Assembly: GCA_963698275.1 (NCBI GenBank)
Contig: CAVOQE010000004.1
Coordinates: forward strand, 434,001 to 498,000
DNA length: 64,000 nucleotides
From: Anderseniella sp963698275
GTDB taxonomy: Bacteria; Pseudomonadota; Alphaproteobacteria; Rhizobiales; Aestuariivirgaceae
Reading direction: 5' to 3'
The notes under the pieces were generated by a model. That model did no database searches. It had not been told where the DNA came from and saw only the letters and a program-made list of their open reading frames with translations. Position numbers and translations under genes: made by a program. Below are positions 53,475-61,802 of the stretch, piece after piece; the first letter of the stretch is position 1; the number at the start of each line of letters is the position of its first letter.

Positions 53475-56402
53475 ATGAACAAGGCTTTGTCTGCAACACA
53501 TGTGTCGTTGCCTGTGCAACCTGATGAGCAGGATCTGCTTGCTGCGATCGTGGAGCATGCTGACGTGCTGCAGCCCTTGTGCGAGACATCTCCAAGTGCT
53601 CGCGCGCTTCTGACTCACATTTCGGCCGGGTCTCCGTTTCTGTCCGGGCTGGTGCGGCGCTATCCTGAGTTTGCCGTCGAGGCGCTGAGCACGCCGCCCG
53701 ATCAACTGTTCAGTGCTGTGTGCGAACGTCTTGAGACGGAGGCTGCATCTGCGCCATCACAGGCGGATCTGATGCGTCATCTGCGTGTCGCGAGAAATCA
53801 TGTCGCGCTGCTGATTGCGCTGGCTGACATTGCAGGCTGCTGGTCCTGCGAACAGGTGACACGCGCTCTGACCCGATTTGCCGATGTGGCGGTCGCGGGC
53901 GCGCTGAACTGGTTGTTGGAAGAAGCCGTGGAAGCCGGCAAGCTGACACCGGACAAAGGCCAGCCCGCGTCAGATGGCTACACGGTTCTGGCCATGGGAA
54001 AGCACGGTGCGGGCGAATTGAATTACTCGTCTGACATTGATCTGATCGTACTTTACGATCCCGAAAAAGTTCCGCTGGAACAAACAGATAACGCAGCTCA
54101 AATCTATGTCCGCATAACCCGGACACTGGCCAGTGTCCTGCAGGACCGTACCGAGGACGGATATGTGTTCCGCATTGATCTGCGCTTGCGGCCGGACCCG
54201 CGTGCAACCCAGATTGCCATCGCCATCGGTGCGGCAGAGAACTATTACGCGTCGATGGGACAGAACTGGGAACGGGCTGCCATGATCAAGGCCCGGGCCG
54301 TTGCAGGTGATCTGGAACTGGGACAGGGATTTTTAAAAGGTCTTACCCCGTTTGTCTGGCGCAAGTATCTGGACTTTGCGGCAATCGCGGATGTGCAGTC
54401 CCTGAAACGGCAGATGCACGCCCACAAGGGTCATGATTCCATTGTGGTGCTGGGACACAACATCAAGCTGGGACGCGGCGGTATTCGCGAGATCGAGTTT
54501 TTTGTGCAGACCCAGCAACTGATTGCGGGTGGCAAGAACCCGGACCTCAGGGGCAACCGCACGCAAGCCATGCTGGACAAGCTGGTGCAGGCCGGATGGA
54601 TCGAGCAGACAGCCAGCGATGAATTGAACGACGCATATGTGTTTTTGCGCACCATCGAACACCGCCTGCAGATGGTAGCTGATGAGCAAACCCAGACATT
54701 GCCTGCAACGCACGAGGCATTTGCCGGATTTGCGAGGTTTTGCGGCTATGGCGATCCGGATGAACTGGCTGACAGGCTCACCGCAACGTTCAAGATGGTG
54801 CAGGGGCACTATGCCGGTCTGTTCGAAGAAGCGCCTGAACTCGGCAGCGAGCTGGGCAGTCTGGTGTTTACAGGTGGCGACGATGACCCGGAAACGTTGC
54901 ACACGCTTGCCGGGATGGGGTTCGCGCAGGCCTCTGAAGTTTCAGCTACCATTCGCGGCTGGCATTTCGGGCGTTACCCGGCAATGCGCTCATCTGCGGC
55001 CCGGGAACGGCTGACCGAACTGATGCCGGCTCTGCTGACGGCCCTGTCACGCTCCGGCCAGCCGGATCAGGCGCTTATCGCCTTTGACCGGTTTGTTGCC
55101 GGACTGCCGGCCGGCGTTCAGCTGTTTTCCATGTTCAAGGCAAACCCGTTTCTGCTCGAACTGATGATGACGGTGTTGGGGTCTGCTCCGCGCCTTGCGC
55201 AGAGCCTGTCACGCCGTCCCCGCCAGCTTGAAGCGGTGCTCGATCCGGATTTTTTTGGTGCCATGCCGGAACAGGCCGAGCTGGCAGATTGCTTTGCCGC
55301 CTTGCGCAGCGCCGACGCCACCTACGAAGAGATTTTGAGCGCGACCCGCATCACCGCCCATGAATTGTCGCTTCGCATCGGCATGCGCATTTTGTCAGAA
55401 ACGGTCAGCGCAGAGCAGGCCGGCCTCGCCTATTCAAAACTCGCAGATGCCGTGACCGCTCACATGCTCCAGGTTACCACCGCCGATGTGGGTGTGCGGC
55501 ACGGCCATGTTCGAGGCGGCGCAATGGTCGTCATGGCGCTGGGCAAACTGGGTGGCTGCGAGATGACGGCGGCATCCGACCTGGACCTGATCATGCTGTA
55601 TGATTTTCCCGATGATGTCGACGCGTCCGATGGCGACAGGCCGTTGCCGGCATCACAGTATTTTTCCCGGCTGACAAGACGCCTGACCACCTCGCTGACC
55701 TCTCAGACCGATGAGGGCGACCTGTACGAAGTTGACATGCGGTTGCGTCCGTCCGGCAATAAGGGGCCGGTTGCCAGCCACATTGAATCGTTTGACAACT
55801 ATCAGGCAACCCAGGCCTGGACCTGGGAGAAACTGGCATTGACACGGGCACGTGTTGTGGCTGGCGATGCAGCCTTGCAGCAGCGTGTGGAGAAAACCAT
55901 CCGCACGGTGTTGTGCGCCCGTCGCGACCGGGACCAGACCCTGGTTGATGTGAGGGACATGCGGCTGCGCATGCTTCAAGGCACCGGCACCGGCATGGTC
56001 ACCGGCAATCATTGGGACATCAAGCATGTTCGCGGTGGCCTGGTCGAGATCGAATTCATTGCCCAGGCACTGCAATTGGTCCATGCCCATGAAACGCCGG
56101 ACGTTTTGCAGCGCAACACCATTGCCGCCCTTCATGCCTTGCGCGATGCTGGTCATCTGGCTGCCGCAGACCATGATGTGCTGGTCTCTGCAGCGACGTT
56201 GTATCAGGGCCTGACCCATATGCTGCGGCTGTGTTCCTCCGGCCGGTTTGAACTGGAAACTGCGCCGTCCGGCCTGATAAAATTACTGCTGCGGGCCAGT
56301 GCTGCGCCGGATGTCGCCACCATGGAGGCCATGGTGATCGATGCAAACCGGCAGGTTTCTGCAATTTTTGACCGCCTGATCGGTGTTCCGGAAGACCACT
56401 GA
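53475..56402 (+). CDS. glnE: Bifunctional glutamine synthetase adenylyltransferase/deadenylase
   Basis: GlnE adds and removes AMP on glutamine synthetase in response to nitrogen state through PII. The 975-residue protein has two nucleotidyltransferase domains, with catalytic acids in 'YSSDIDLIVLYD' (about residue 190) and 'AASDLDLIMLYD' (about residue 702), each followed by helical domains and an 'RGGLVEIEFIAQAL'-type segment. The length is normal. ATG 53475 is chosen over a TTG 15 bases earlier. Confidence 0.95.
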   Translation: MNKALSATHVSLPVQPDEQDLLAAIVEHADVLQPLCETSPSARALLTHISAGSPFLSGLVRRYPEFAVEALSTPPDQLFSAVCERLETEAASAPSQADLMRHLRVARNHVALLIALADIAGCWSCEQVTRALTRFADVAVAGALNWLLEEAVEAGKLTPDKGQPASDGYTVLAMGKHGAGELNYSSDIDLIVLYDPEKVPLEQTDNAAQIYVRITRTLASVLQDRTEDGYVFRIDLRLRPDPRATQIAIAIGAAENYYASMGQNWERAAMIKARAVAGDLELGQGFLKGLTPFVWRKYLDFAAIADVQSLKRQMHAHKGHDSIVVLGHNIKLGRGGIREIEFFVQTQQLIAGGKNPDLRGNRTQAMLDKLVQAGWIEQTASDELNDAYVFLRTIEHRLQMVADEQTQTLPATHEAFAGFARFCGYGDPDELADRLTATFKMVQGHYAGLFEEAPELGSELGSLVFTGGDDDPETLHTLAGMGFAQASEVSATIRGWHFGRYPAMRSSAARERLTELMPALLTALSRSGQPDQALIAFDRFVAGLPAGVQLFSMFKANPFLLELMMTVLGSAPRLAQSLSRRPRQLEAVLDPDFFGAMPEQAELADCFAALRSADATYEEILSATRITAHELSLRIGMRILSETVSAEQAGLAYSKLADAVTAHMLQVTTADVGVRHGHVRGGAMVVMALGKLGGCEMTAASDLDLIMLYDFPDDVDASDGDRPLPASQYFSRLTRRLTTSLTSQTDEGDLYEVDMRLRPSGNKGPVASHIESFDNYQATQAWTWEKLALTRARVVAGDAALQQRVEKTIRTVLCARRDRDQTLVDVRDMRLRMLQGTGTGMVTGNHWDIKHVRGGLVEIEFIAQALQLVHAHETPDVLQRNTIAALHALRDAGHLAAADHDVLVSAATLYQGLTHMLRLCSSGRFELETAPSGLIKLLLRASAAPDVATMEAMVIDANRQVSAIFDRLIGVPEDH

Positions 56403-56543
56403 AAGTTTTTTCAGACCGAGCGACGGATTGTTGCCGGTGTTCTCGTCTTGTTCATGTGCGTTGGCCAACACACTCCGTGGGACCTAGTGGTTTTCCGAAT
56501 CTGAGGTTCCGGCAACATTACCAGCTAAGGAGATTGATCCGTT

Positions 56544-57014
56544 ATGAGCATTCGTTTTTCAGCCGCCTTGTCCGCGGCATTGGTCATCGCAGGCATGTCA
56601 GCAAACACGGCGCTTGCCCGCGAGCCCGGCATGCCGCGCGGTGAGCGCACGTTTGAGCGTCTTGACAAGAACAAGGATGGCGCACTTGCAATCGAAGAAC
56701 TGGAGGCAAGGTCGGTTCGCCGGTTCATGCGCCTTGATGCCGACAAGAATGACAAGGTGACCAGGGCCGAGCTTGAAAACTGGCTCATTGGCCTGGCCAA
56801 GCGGCGTATCGACCGGATTCTGACACGCATGGATGCGGACAAGGATGCCGCGGTTACACGCTCAGAACTGCGCGGATATATTGCCGGCCTGTTTGTCCTG
56901 GCCGACAGTGACAAGTCCGGCGGGGTGACTTTACAGGAATCGCGTGCCTATCATGTGAGCGCACGCAAGAAACGGACCGAGGCTCGCAAGGCAAGGTCAC
57001 AGGCCCGGCAATAG
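56544..57014 (+). CDS. Secreted EF-hand calcium-binding protein
   Basis: The 156-residue protein has a signal peptide (cleavage near 'NTALA') and four EF-hand-type loops: 'DKNKDGALAIEE', 'DADKNDKVTRAE', 'DADKDAAVTRSE' and 'DSDKSGGVTLQE', with 12-residue spacing and acidic ligands. It should bind calcium or another divalent cation in the periplasm. The end is strongly basic. An AAGGAG lies 10 bases before ATG 56544. It leads a four-gene unit with a sigma factor. Confidence 0.85.
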   Translation: MSIRFSAALSAALVIAGMSANTALAREPGMPRGERTFERLDKNKDGALAIEELEARSVRRFMRLDADKNDKVTRAELENWLIGLAKRRIDRILTRMDADKDAAVTRSELRGYIAGLFVLADSDKSGGVTLQESRAYHVSARKKRTEARKARSQARQ

Positions 57015-57022
57015 GAGGGCTG

Positions 57023-57673
57023 ATGAACTGGCAAACAGCGCGTCCGGCTTGGGGAATGGCAGGATACAGTGAAAACACAGCGGCCACGTCGACTGCCGGA
57101 GATGCGTCTCCGGCAGTCGACGCCGTGTTGCTGGAAGGGGTTGTTGCCGGTGATGAAACCGCATTTGCCACGCTGGTTGACCGGCATTATTCCCTGGTAT
57201 TCAGATTGTCGGCGCGGGTTTTGGGCAACGCCGCCGATGCTGAAGACGTGACCCAGGAGGCATTTGTCAAATTGTGGCGCAATCCGCCGGTGTTGCGCAA
57301 TCAGGCGGCCTTGAAGGGGTGGCTGGTGCGGGTGGCACGCAATCTCGCCATTGACCGCTTGCGGCGGGCGCGCAACACATCCGACAGCGAACTGGAATTG
57401 CTGGTCGATACGTCTACCGCGCCTGACGGGCACTTGCGCCATGGCCAGGCGGCTGACGAAGTGTCTGCCGCGCTGGCTCAATTGCCCGAGCGCCAGCGCA
57501 CCGCCCTGCAGTTGACCTATTTCGAAGCATTGGGCAATCAGGAGACTGCATCGATCATGGAGGTCAGCGTTGAAGCGGTGGAATCGCTGTTGTCGCGGGC
57601 AAGACGGTCTTTGCGCACACTGCTCAACCCGGTGTGGTCAGACCTGATTGACGAATTGGAGCAACTGAAATGA
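57023..57673 (+). CDS. ECF-type RNA polymerase sigma factor
   Basis: The 216-residue protein has sigma region 2 ('YSLVFRLSARVLGNAADAEDVTQEAFVKLWR') in its first half and region 4 ('LPERQRTALQLTYFEALGN', 'SVEAVESLLSRARRSLRTLL') in its second, without regions 1 and 3, as in ECF factors. ATG 57023 has AGGAGG five bases upstream. A perfect 16-bp-stem hairpin sits at 57087-57122 inside its 5' coding part. It overlaps the next gene by ATGA, as sigma/anti-sigma pairs often do. Confidence 0.88.
   Translation: MNWQTARPAWGMAGYSENTAATSTAGDASPAVDAVLLEGVVAGDETAFATLVDRHYSLVFRLSARVLGNAADAEDVTQEAFVKLWRNPPVLRNQAALKGWLVRVARNLAIDRLRRARNTSDSELELLVDTSTAPDGHLRHGQAADEVSAALAQLPERQRTALQLTYFEALGNQETASIMEVSVEAVESLLSRARRSLRTLLNPVWSDLIDELEQLK
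57087..57122 (+). repeat. Perfect 36-base hairpin within the sigma-factor coding region
   Basis: Two 16-base arms (57087-57102 and 57107-57122) are exactly complementary around a TGCG loop, with 11 GC pairs. It begins 64 bases into the gene, codes for a small Ser/Ala-rich segment before region 2, and would be a stable RNA hairpin. Confidence 0.85.
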
Positions 57674-58182
57674 CGGCACGCGACAACAACGGCAAAGGGC
57701 AGGGCAACGCCGGTGAGGCGCGCCTGGCTGAAGTGCTGGCGGCCTATGGCCGCAATCCGCTGCGCTGGCCTGAGGCTGACCGGGTACGGTTTGCCAACCT
57801 GATGCGTGAACCTGGATTATTGCCTTCAGATCTGAGCACCGAAGCCGACCAGCTGGATAAATTGCTCGATGCGGCTACCGCTGCCAGCATTTGTGAACCC
57901 GAAGGTGCCCGCAATCGCCTGCTTTCAGCCATTGCGCCAGGATCGGGAACCGACGGGCCTGCCGTGATGCACGGCACGAAGTCCCGTTGGCACGCCGGTT
58001 TTCTGCCCCATCAGCTTCTGGCGGCCGGCGCGCTTGCGGCAAGCGTCATGTTCGGTGTGTTTGTCGGGATCGGTACAGATGCCGGTACGCTGCTGGCCGA
58101 CAGCCTGCAGTTTCCGGCGGCATCCGATGACGTGCTGGACGTTGTGCTGATTGACGACGGTTATGACGGGAGTTTGCTATGA
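57670..58182 (+). CDS. Single-pass membrane protein, putative anti-sigma factor
   Basis: The 170-residue protein has a cytoplasmic N-terminal part of about 110 residues with a helical 'LAEVLAAYGRNPLRWPEADR' segment, one membrane segment (about 117-138) and a short periplasmic acidic end. It follows the sigma-factor gene with ATGA overlap, the position of an anti-sigma factor. It has no ZAS or CnrY signature that I can see, so the call rests on context. Confidence 0.55.
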   Translation: MTARDNNGKGQGNAGEARLAEVLAAYGRNPLRWPEADRVRFANLMREPGLLPSDLSTEADQLDKLLDAATAASICEPEGARNRLLSAIAPGSGTDGPAVMHGTKSRWHAGFLPHQLLAAGALAASVMFGVFVGIGTDAGTLLADSLQFPAASDDVLDVVLIDDGYDGSLL

Positions 58183-58694
58183 GCGATGCGCAAGCTCCGA
58201 AGACCCGTCGCTGGTCATGGGTGTGGATTGCGCTGATCGCGTCTTTGGCCATCAATCTGGCGGTTGTCGCGGCCATTGTTTCCCACCAGACCGTCGGTCC
58301 GCACCGCCATCGCTCCATCACCGGACCCGGGTTTACCCAGATTCTGCCCCGGGCGTTTTTCCGGGAGCTTGATAATGACCGGCGCGATGAACTGGTTGGC
58401 GAATTGCGTGAACACCGCAAGGGGTTTCGCGACCTGCGCAAGAACGTGCGCGAAAAGGCCCGTGATGTCGCTTCCGCCTTGCGGGCAGAGCCATACGACG
58501 AAGCGGCCGTTACAAAAGCGCTGGAGCTGTACGAGGCCGAGGCGCAAGTCATGGTGGGTCGCGGCCGCAACATCGCCGAAAATTTCTTCAAGCGACTGAC
58601 CCCCGATGAGCGCAAACTGATTGCCGACCAGATTGAGCGCAAGACAATGTCGAGACGGCGCTGGAAGCGCTGGAAACACGAGCGCGGGGAGTAG
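58179..58694 (+). CDS. Periplasmic heavy-metal sensor-like protein (CnrX/ZraP-like)
   Basis: The 171-residue protein has a membrane anchor (about residues 13-36) and a long helical periplasmic part with 'FFRELDNDRRDELVGELREH' and 'AEAQVMVGRGRNIAENF'. This matches the periplasmic metal-sensor (CnrX, ZraP, CpxP-like) helical-hairpin fold. Several Arg-His pairs occur early. The gene overlaps the one before by four bases, so the module is EF-hand, sigma, membrane protein, sensor. It ends in a basic tail. Confidence 0.75.
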   Translation: MSDAQAPKTRRWSWVWIALIASLAINLAVVAAIVSHQTVGPHRHRSITGPGFTQILPRAFFRELDNDRRDELVGELREHRKGFRDLRKNVREKARDVASALRAEPYDEAAVTKALELYEAEAQVMVGRGRNIAENFFKRLTPDERKLIADQIERKTMSRRRWKRWKHERGE

Positions 58695-59011
58695 GTGGTG
58701 GAGTGGGTTGTTTTACTCCGCTCACGCCAGCAGCCTGCGGCTGCGCTCCGCTAGGGCGCACTTCGTGCGACGGCCGGTCGGCCTTGCCTCAACACGTTCC
58801 GTGTTTCGGATTGCAATTCATCACTACGGTTGTTCGGGGTCGGAGAACGGCCCGCCGAAGGCGGACACGCTGTTCGACCACCAAATCCCAACTAGGCCCG
58901 ACGGGCCTCGGGCCGGTCAGGCCCGCCCCAGCGGAGCGCAGCCGCAGGCTGCTTGCGTGAGAGGAATAAATAGCGGCAACCAGGCGCCATCTCGACGTGA
59001 AACTCCACCAC
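58695..59011. repeat. 317-base inverted-repeat element between convergent genes
   Basis: Terminal 10-base inverted repeats (58695-58704 and 59002-59011) enclose inner 32-base arms (58721-58752 and 58930-58961) that match at 31 of 32 positions. Between them lie several smaller GC-rich stem-forming stretches. It starts right after the sensor gene and ends five bases before the stop of the kinase gene. It could be a MITE-like element or a large two-way terminator. No gene is inside. Confidence 0.75.
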
Positions 59012-59015
59012 TACT

Positions 59016-61400
59016 TTAACCCTGCGTACCAGTGGCGATCGGCTCTATCACCGCGTCGGATTCTACAATCCGTTTTGGCTGCTTGCCTTTCTGGGCAATT
59101 GGCAAGGTTATGGTCACCGTGGTGCCCTTGCCCTTTTCACTGGCAATGTGCAGCGAGCCGTCGTTGAGCCGGATCAGGGAGTTTGAAATGGCCAGACCGA
59201 GGCCGGAACCGGAGCGGGTCTTGGTAAGCTGGTTCTCCACCTGCTCAAATGGCCGGCCCAGTTTGGAAATCTGATCGGGTGGAATGCCGATACCGGTGTC
59301 CGCGATGACGATCTCAGCCATCTTTTTGACCCGGCGTGCCGAAATGGTGAGGCTGCCACTGTCGGGTGTGAACTTGACGCCGTTGGCGATGACATTGATC
59401 AGCACCTGCTTGAGGGAGCGCACATCGGCCATGGCGTGCAGCGAGTCGGGCAGGTCCTTGCGCAAGGTGACGCCGCCTTCCTGGGCGCGCCCGGACACAA
59501 TCCGCAAAGCCTCTTCTATGACGGCGGGCACCGAGCATTTCTCGACTTCCAGGGTGATCCGGCCGGCCTCGATCTTCGACATGTCCAGGATGTCATTGAT
59601 GACATCCAGCAGATACTGCCCGGAACTGTGGATGTCATGGGCGTAATCCAGGTATTTGGGGATTTCGACCTTGCCGAACAATTGCTGCTCGATGACTTCC
59701 GAAAACCCGATGATTGCGTTGAGCGGCGTGCGCAGTTCGTGGCTCATGTTTGCAAGGAATTCGGATTTTGACCGGTTGGCCGCTTCGGCGCGGGTTTTTT
59801 CGCGGGAGTACTTCTCCGCCAGATCGGCAAGGCGCTGTGACTGCTGTTCAAGTTCCATGCGGGATTTCTGCAGGTCACGCACCGTGTTCATCAGTTCGCG
59901 TTCCGACTCCAGCAGTTTTTCCTCGTGCAGTTTCAGATTGGAGATATCCGTGCCGACCGAGACAAAACCACCATCCTTGGTGCGGCGCTCATTGATCTGC
60001 AGCCAGCGTCCGTCTTCCAGTTGCACTTCAAATGTGTTGCCGTCACTGCCTTCGGGAATGCTGGCGGGAAGGGCGGTATCGCTTGACGCTGCCGAGCGTT
60101 GCCGGATCACCGGTTCGCGGGCCACCCGCGTGACATCCTCATAGGACGAACCGGGCCTGCATACGCTGGCTGGAAGATTATGAAGCTGCTGGTATTTGGA
60201 ATTGCACATGACCAGATGATTGTCTGAATCCCACAGCACGAATGCTTCCGAGACATTCTCGATGGCATCCTTGAGGCGCAGTTCCGCCTCCTGGTTCAGT
60301 TTGTCGAGCCGCTTCTGTTCGGTAATGTCGATGGCAATGCCGACCAGGTTTGGCGAATCCTGGCCCGGTGCTTCCGACAGTTCCGCCCGGGCACGCAGCC
60401 ATACCCAGTGACCGTCGCAATGTCTCATGCGGAATTCCTGATCTATGGCCGGCCGTCCGCCGCGCAACATGACGTCGACAAGCTGGTCGATCGGCTCGTC
60501 GTCAGGGTGCAATCGTTCGGCAACCTCGCCATAGGACAAAAACTCACCCTTGGTCTGAAGGCCGAGAATGTCATACATGGACTTCGACCAGAAAATCCGA
60601 CCGCGCGCGATATCCCAGTCCCACAGCCCGCAGTGTCCGCGATCCAGCGCCTTGTCCATGCGTTCGGTCGCAACAGCGAGCGTCTGATCAGCTTCCGCAG
60701 CGCGTGACGCCTGCCAGTGGAAGGCCGTTCCCAGCAGCACCAGCACCCCCAGCGTGACCACGAACAAGGTGGCAATCTGTGTCACGTCGGAGCGCCAGTC
60801 CTGCAACACCCGGGCTTTCGGGTGGATGACGACAAGCTGGCCCAGATAAGGACTGAGCGAGCGCAGACCGATATAGACTTCCTCGTTTGCCGGCGTGATG
60901 GCAAGCGCCGGTGCCCCGAGCTGCTGGGCAGCACTCAGAATGCCGTCCTGGCCGAACACGGTCGACAGGTTTGCACCCCTCAGCCCCAGGTCCTCCGGGT
61001 AGCTGGTCTGTATGTAGCCCTTCTCGTCTGCCGCGATGAACAACCGGCCACGCACGCCGGTGTCTTGCGGCAACACTTCTGCCAGATCCTCAGGGACAAG
61101 TGCGCGTATCGTTCGGCCACCGGCAAAGCCGGCGCCCAGGGTCGCGCTCAGATCGCTGGCAGCTGCCCGCAGGACCAAAGCGGTATGTTTGGTTGAGGTG
61201 ACGATGGAGCGTTCGCGGCTGGCCGACAGTTGCAGGAACAAGGCTGTCGCCAGCGTCATCAGAAACAGCAGGATAAGACCGGTGATCAGGTTGCGCAGGA
61301 TGCGTTCTGAGATTGCAATTGACGGCACACGTCTGGAGCCGACGCTGACCTTCAGCGCCCGCTCCTTGAAAAACAGCTCTCCAAGTTTTGCCTTGGACAC
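59016..61400 (-). CDS. PAS-domain sensor histidine kinase (PleC/PdhS-like)
   Basis: The 794-residue kinase starts at GTG 61400. Two membrane segments (about 36-56 and 208-228) flank a periplasmic sensor domain. Two PAS domains follow (about 245-370 and 375-510), then a coiled segment, a phospho-acceptor 'FLANMSHELRTPLNAIIGFS' with His and the ATPase domain ('NVIANGVKFTPDSG', 'DTGIGIPPDQ', 'GSGLGLAISN'). The HisKA region is of the kind found in alphaproteobacterial cell-cycle kinases, but the partner is unknown. It converges with the sensor operon across the inverted-repeat element. Confidence 0.9.
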   Translation of the reverse strand: MSKAKLGELFFKERALKVSVGSRRVPSIAISERILRNLITGLILLFLMTLATALFLQLSASRERSIVTSTKHTALVLRAAASDLSATLGAGFAGGRTIRALVPEDLAEVLPQDTGVRGRLFIAADEKGYIQTSYPEDLGLRGANLSTVFGQDGILSAAQQLGAPALAITPANEEVYIGLRSLSPYLGQLVVIHPKARVLQDWRSDVTQIATLFVVTLGVLVLLGTAFHWQASRAAEADQTLAVATERMDKALDRGHCGLWDWDIARGRIFWSKSMYDILGLQTKGEFLSYGEVAERLHPDDEPIDQLVDVMLRGGRPAIDQEFRMRHCDGHWVWLRARAELSEAPGQDSPNLVGIAIDITEQKRLDKLNQEAELRLKDAIENVSEAFVLWDSDNHLVMCNSKYQQLHNLPASVCRPGSSYEDVTRVAREPVIRQRSAASSDTALPASIPEGSDGNTFEVQLEDGRWLQINERRTKDGGFVSVGTDISNLKLHEEKLLESERELMNTVRDLQKSRMELEQQSQRLADLAEKYSREKTRAEAANRSKSEFLANMSHELRTPLNAIIGFSEVIEQQLFGKVEIPKYLDYAHDIHSSGQYLLDVINDILDMSKIEAGRITLEVEKCSVPAVIEEALRIVSGRAQEGGVTLRKDLPDSLHAMADVRSLKQVLINVIANGVKFTPDSGSLTISARRVKKMAEIVIADTGIGIPPDQISKLGRPFEQVENQLTKTRSGSGLGLAISNSLIRLNDGSLHIASEKGKGTTVTITLPIAQKGKQPKRIVESDAVIEPIATGTQG

Positions 61401-61802
61401 GTAATCATCCCCATTGTGGCCAACTGCTTAAATGCAGTGGCCGTACAGGCAACACCCTTCAAGTCTGTGATGGTCTGCCGCCCCTGACAGTACTCACACA
61501 AGGGCTGATACACCGCCCCCCAACCCCGTCGAATCAGATCAGGTCATTGATTCGAAATGCACCTGATTTGGCAAGCTTGAAGGATACTTCCGGACCCGAA
61601 ACGGCTTTAAAATACAGCAATTTCATCAACATTGGGACAAAATTCTTACGCTGCGCGATGTAAGTGTACGGAGCGAGTGAAATCCAGGCCGGATTCCACC
61701 TGTCTCGGTTTTACATGATGTGAGGGTGAAAATATAATGTTTCGGAGACGAAATAAATGTGTGATTGCGGCTATGCAGGGCAGTGAATGTAGGTGTTTAC
61801 GG
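61401..61802. other. Intergenic region, 402 bases
   Basis: It lies between the upstream end of the PAS kinase gene and the 3' end of pepN. It holds a short inverted repeat (GAATCA at 61531-61536 with TGATTC at 61547-61552) but no convincing gene. The kinase promoter should be within it. Confidence 0.4.
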
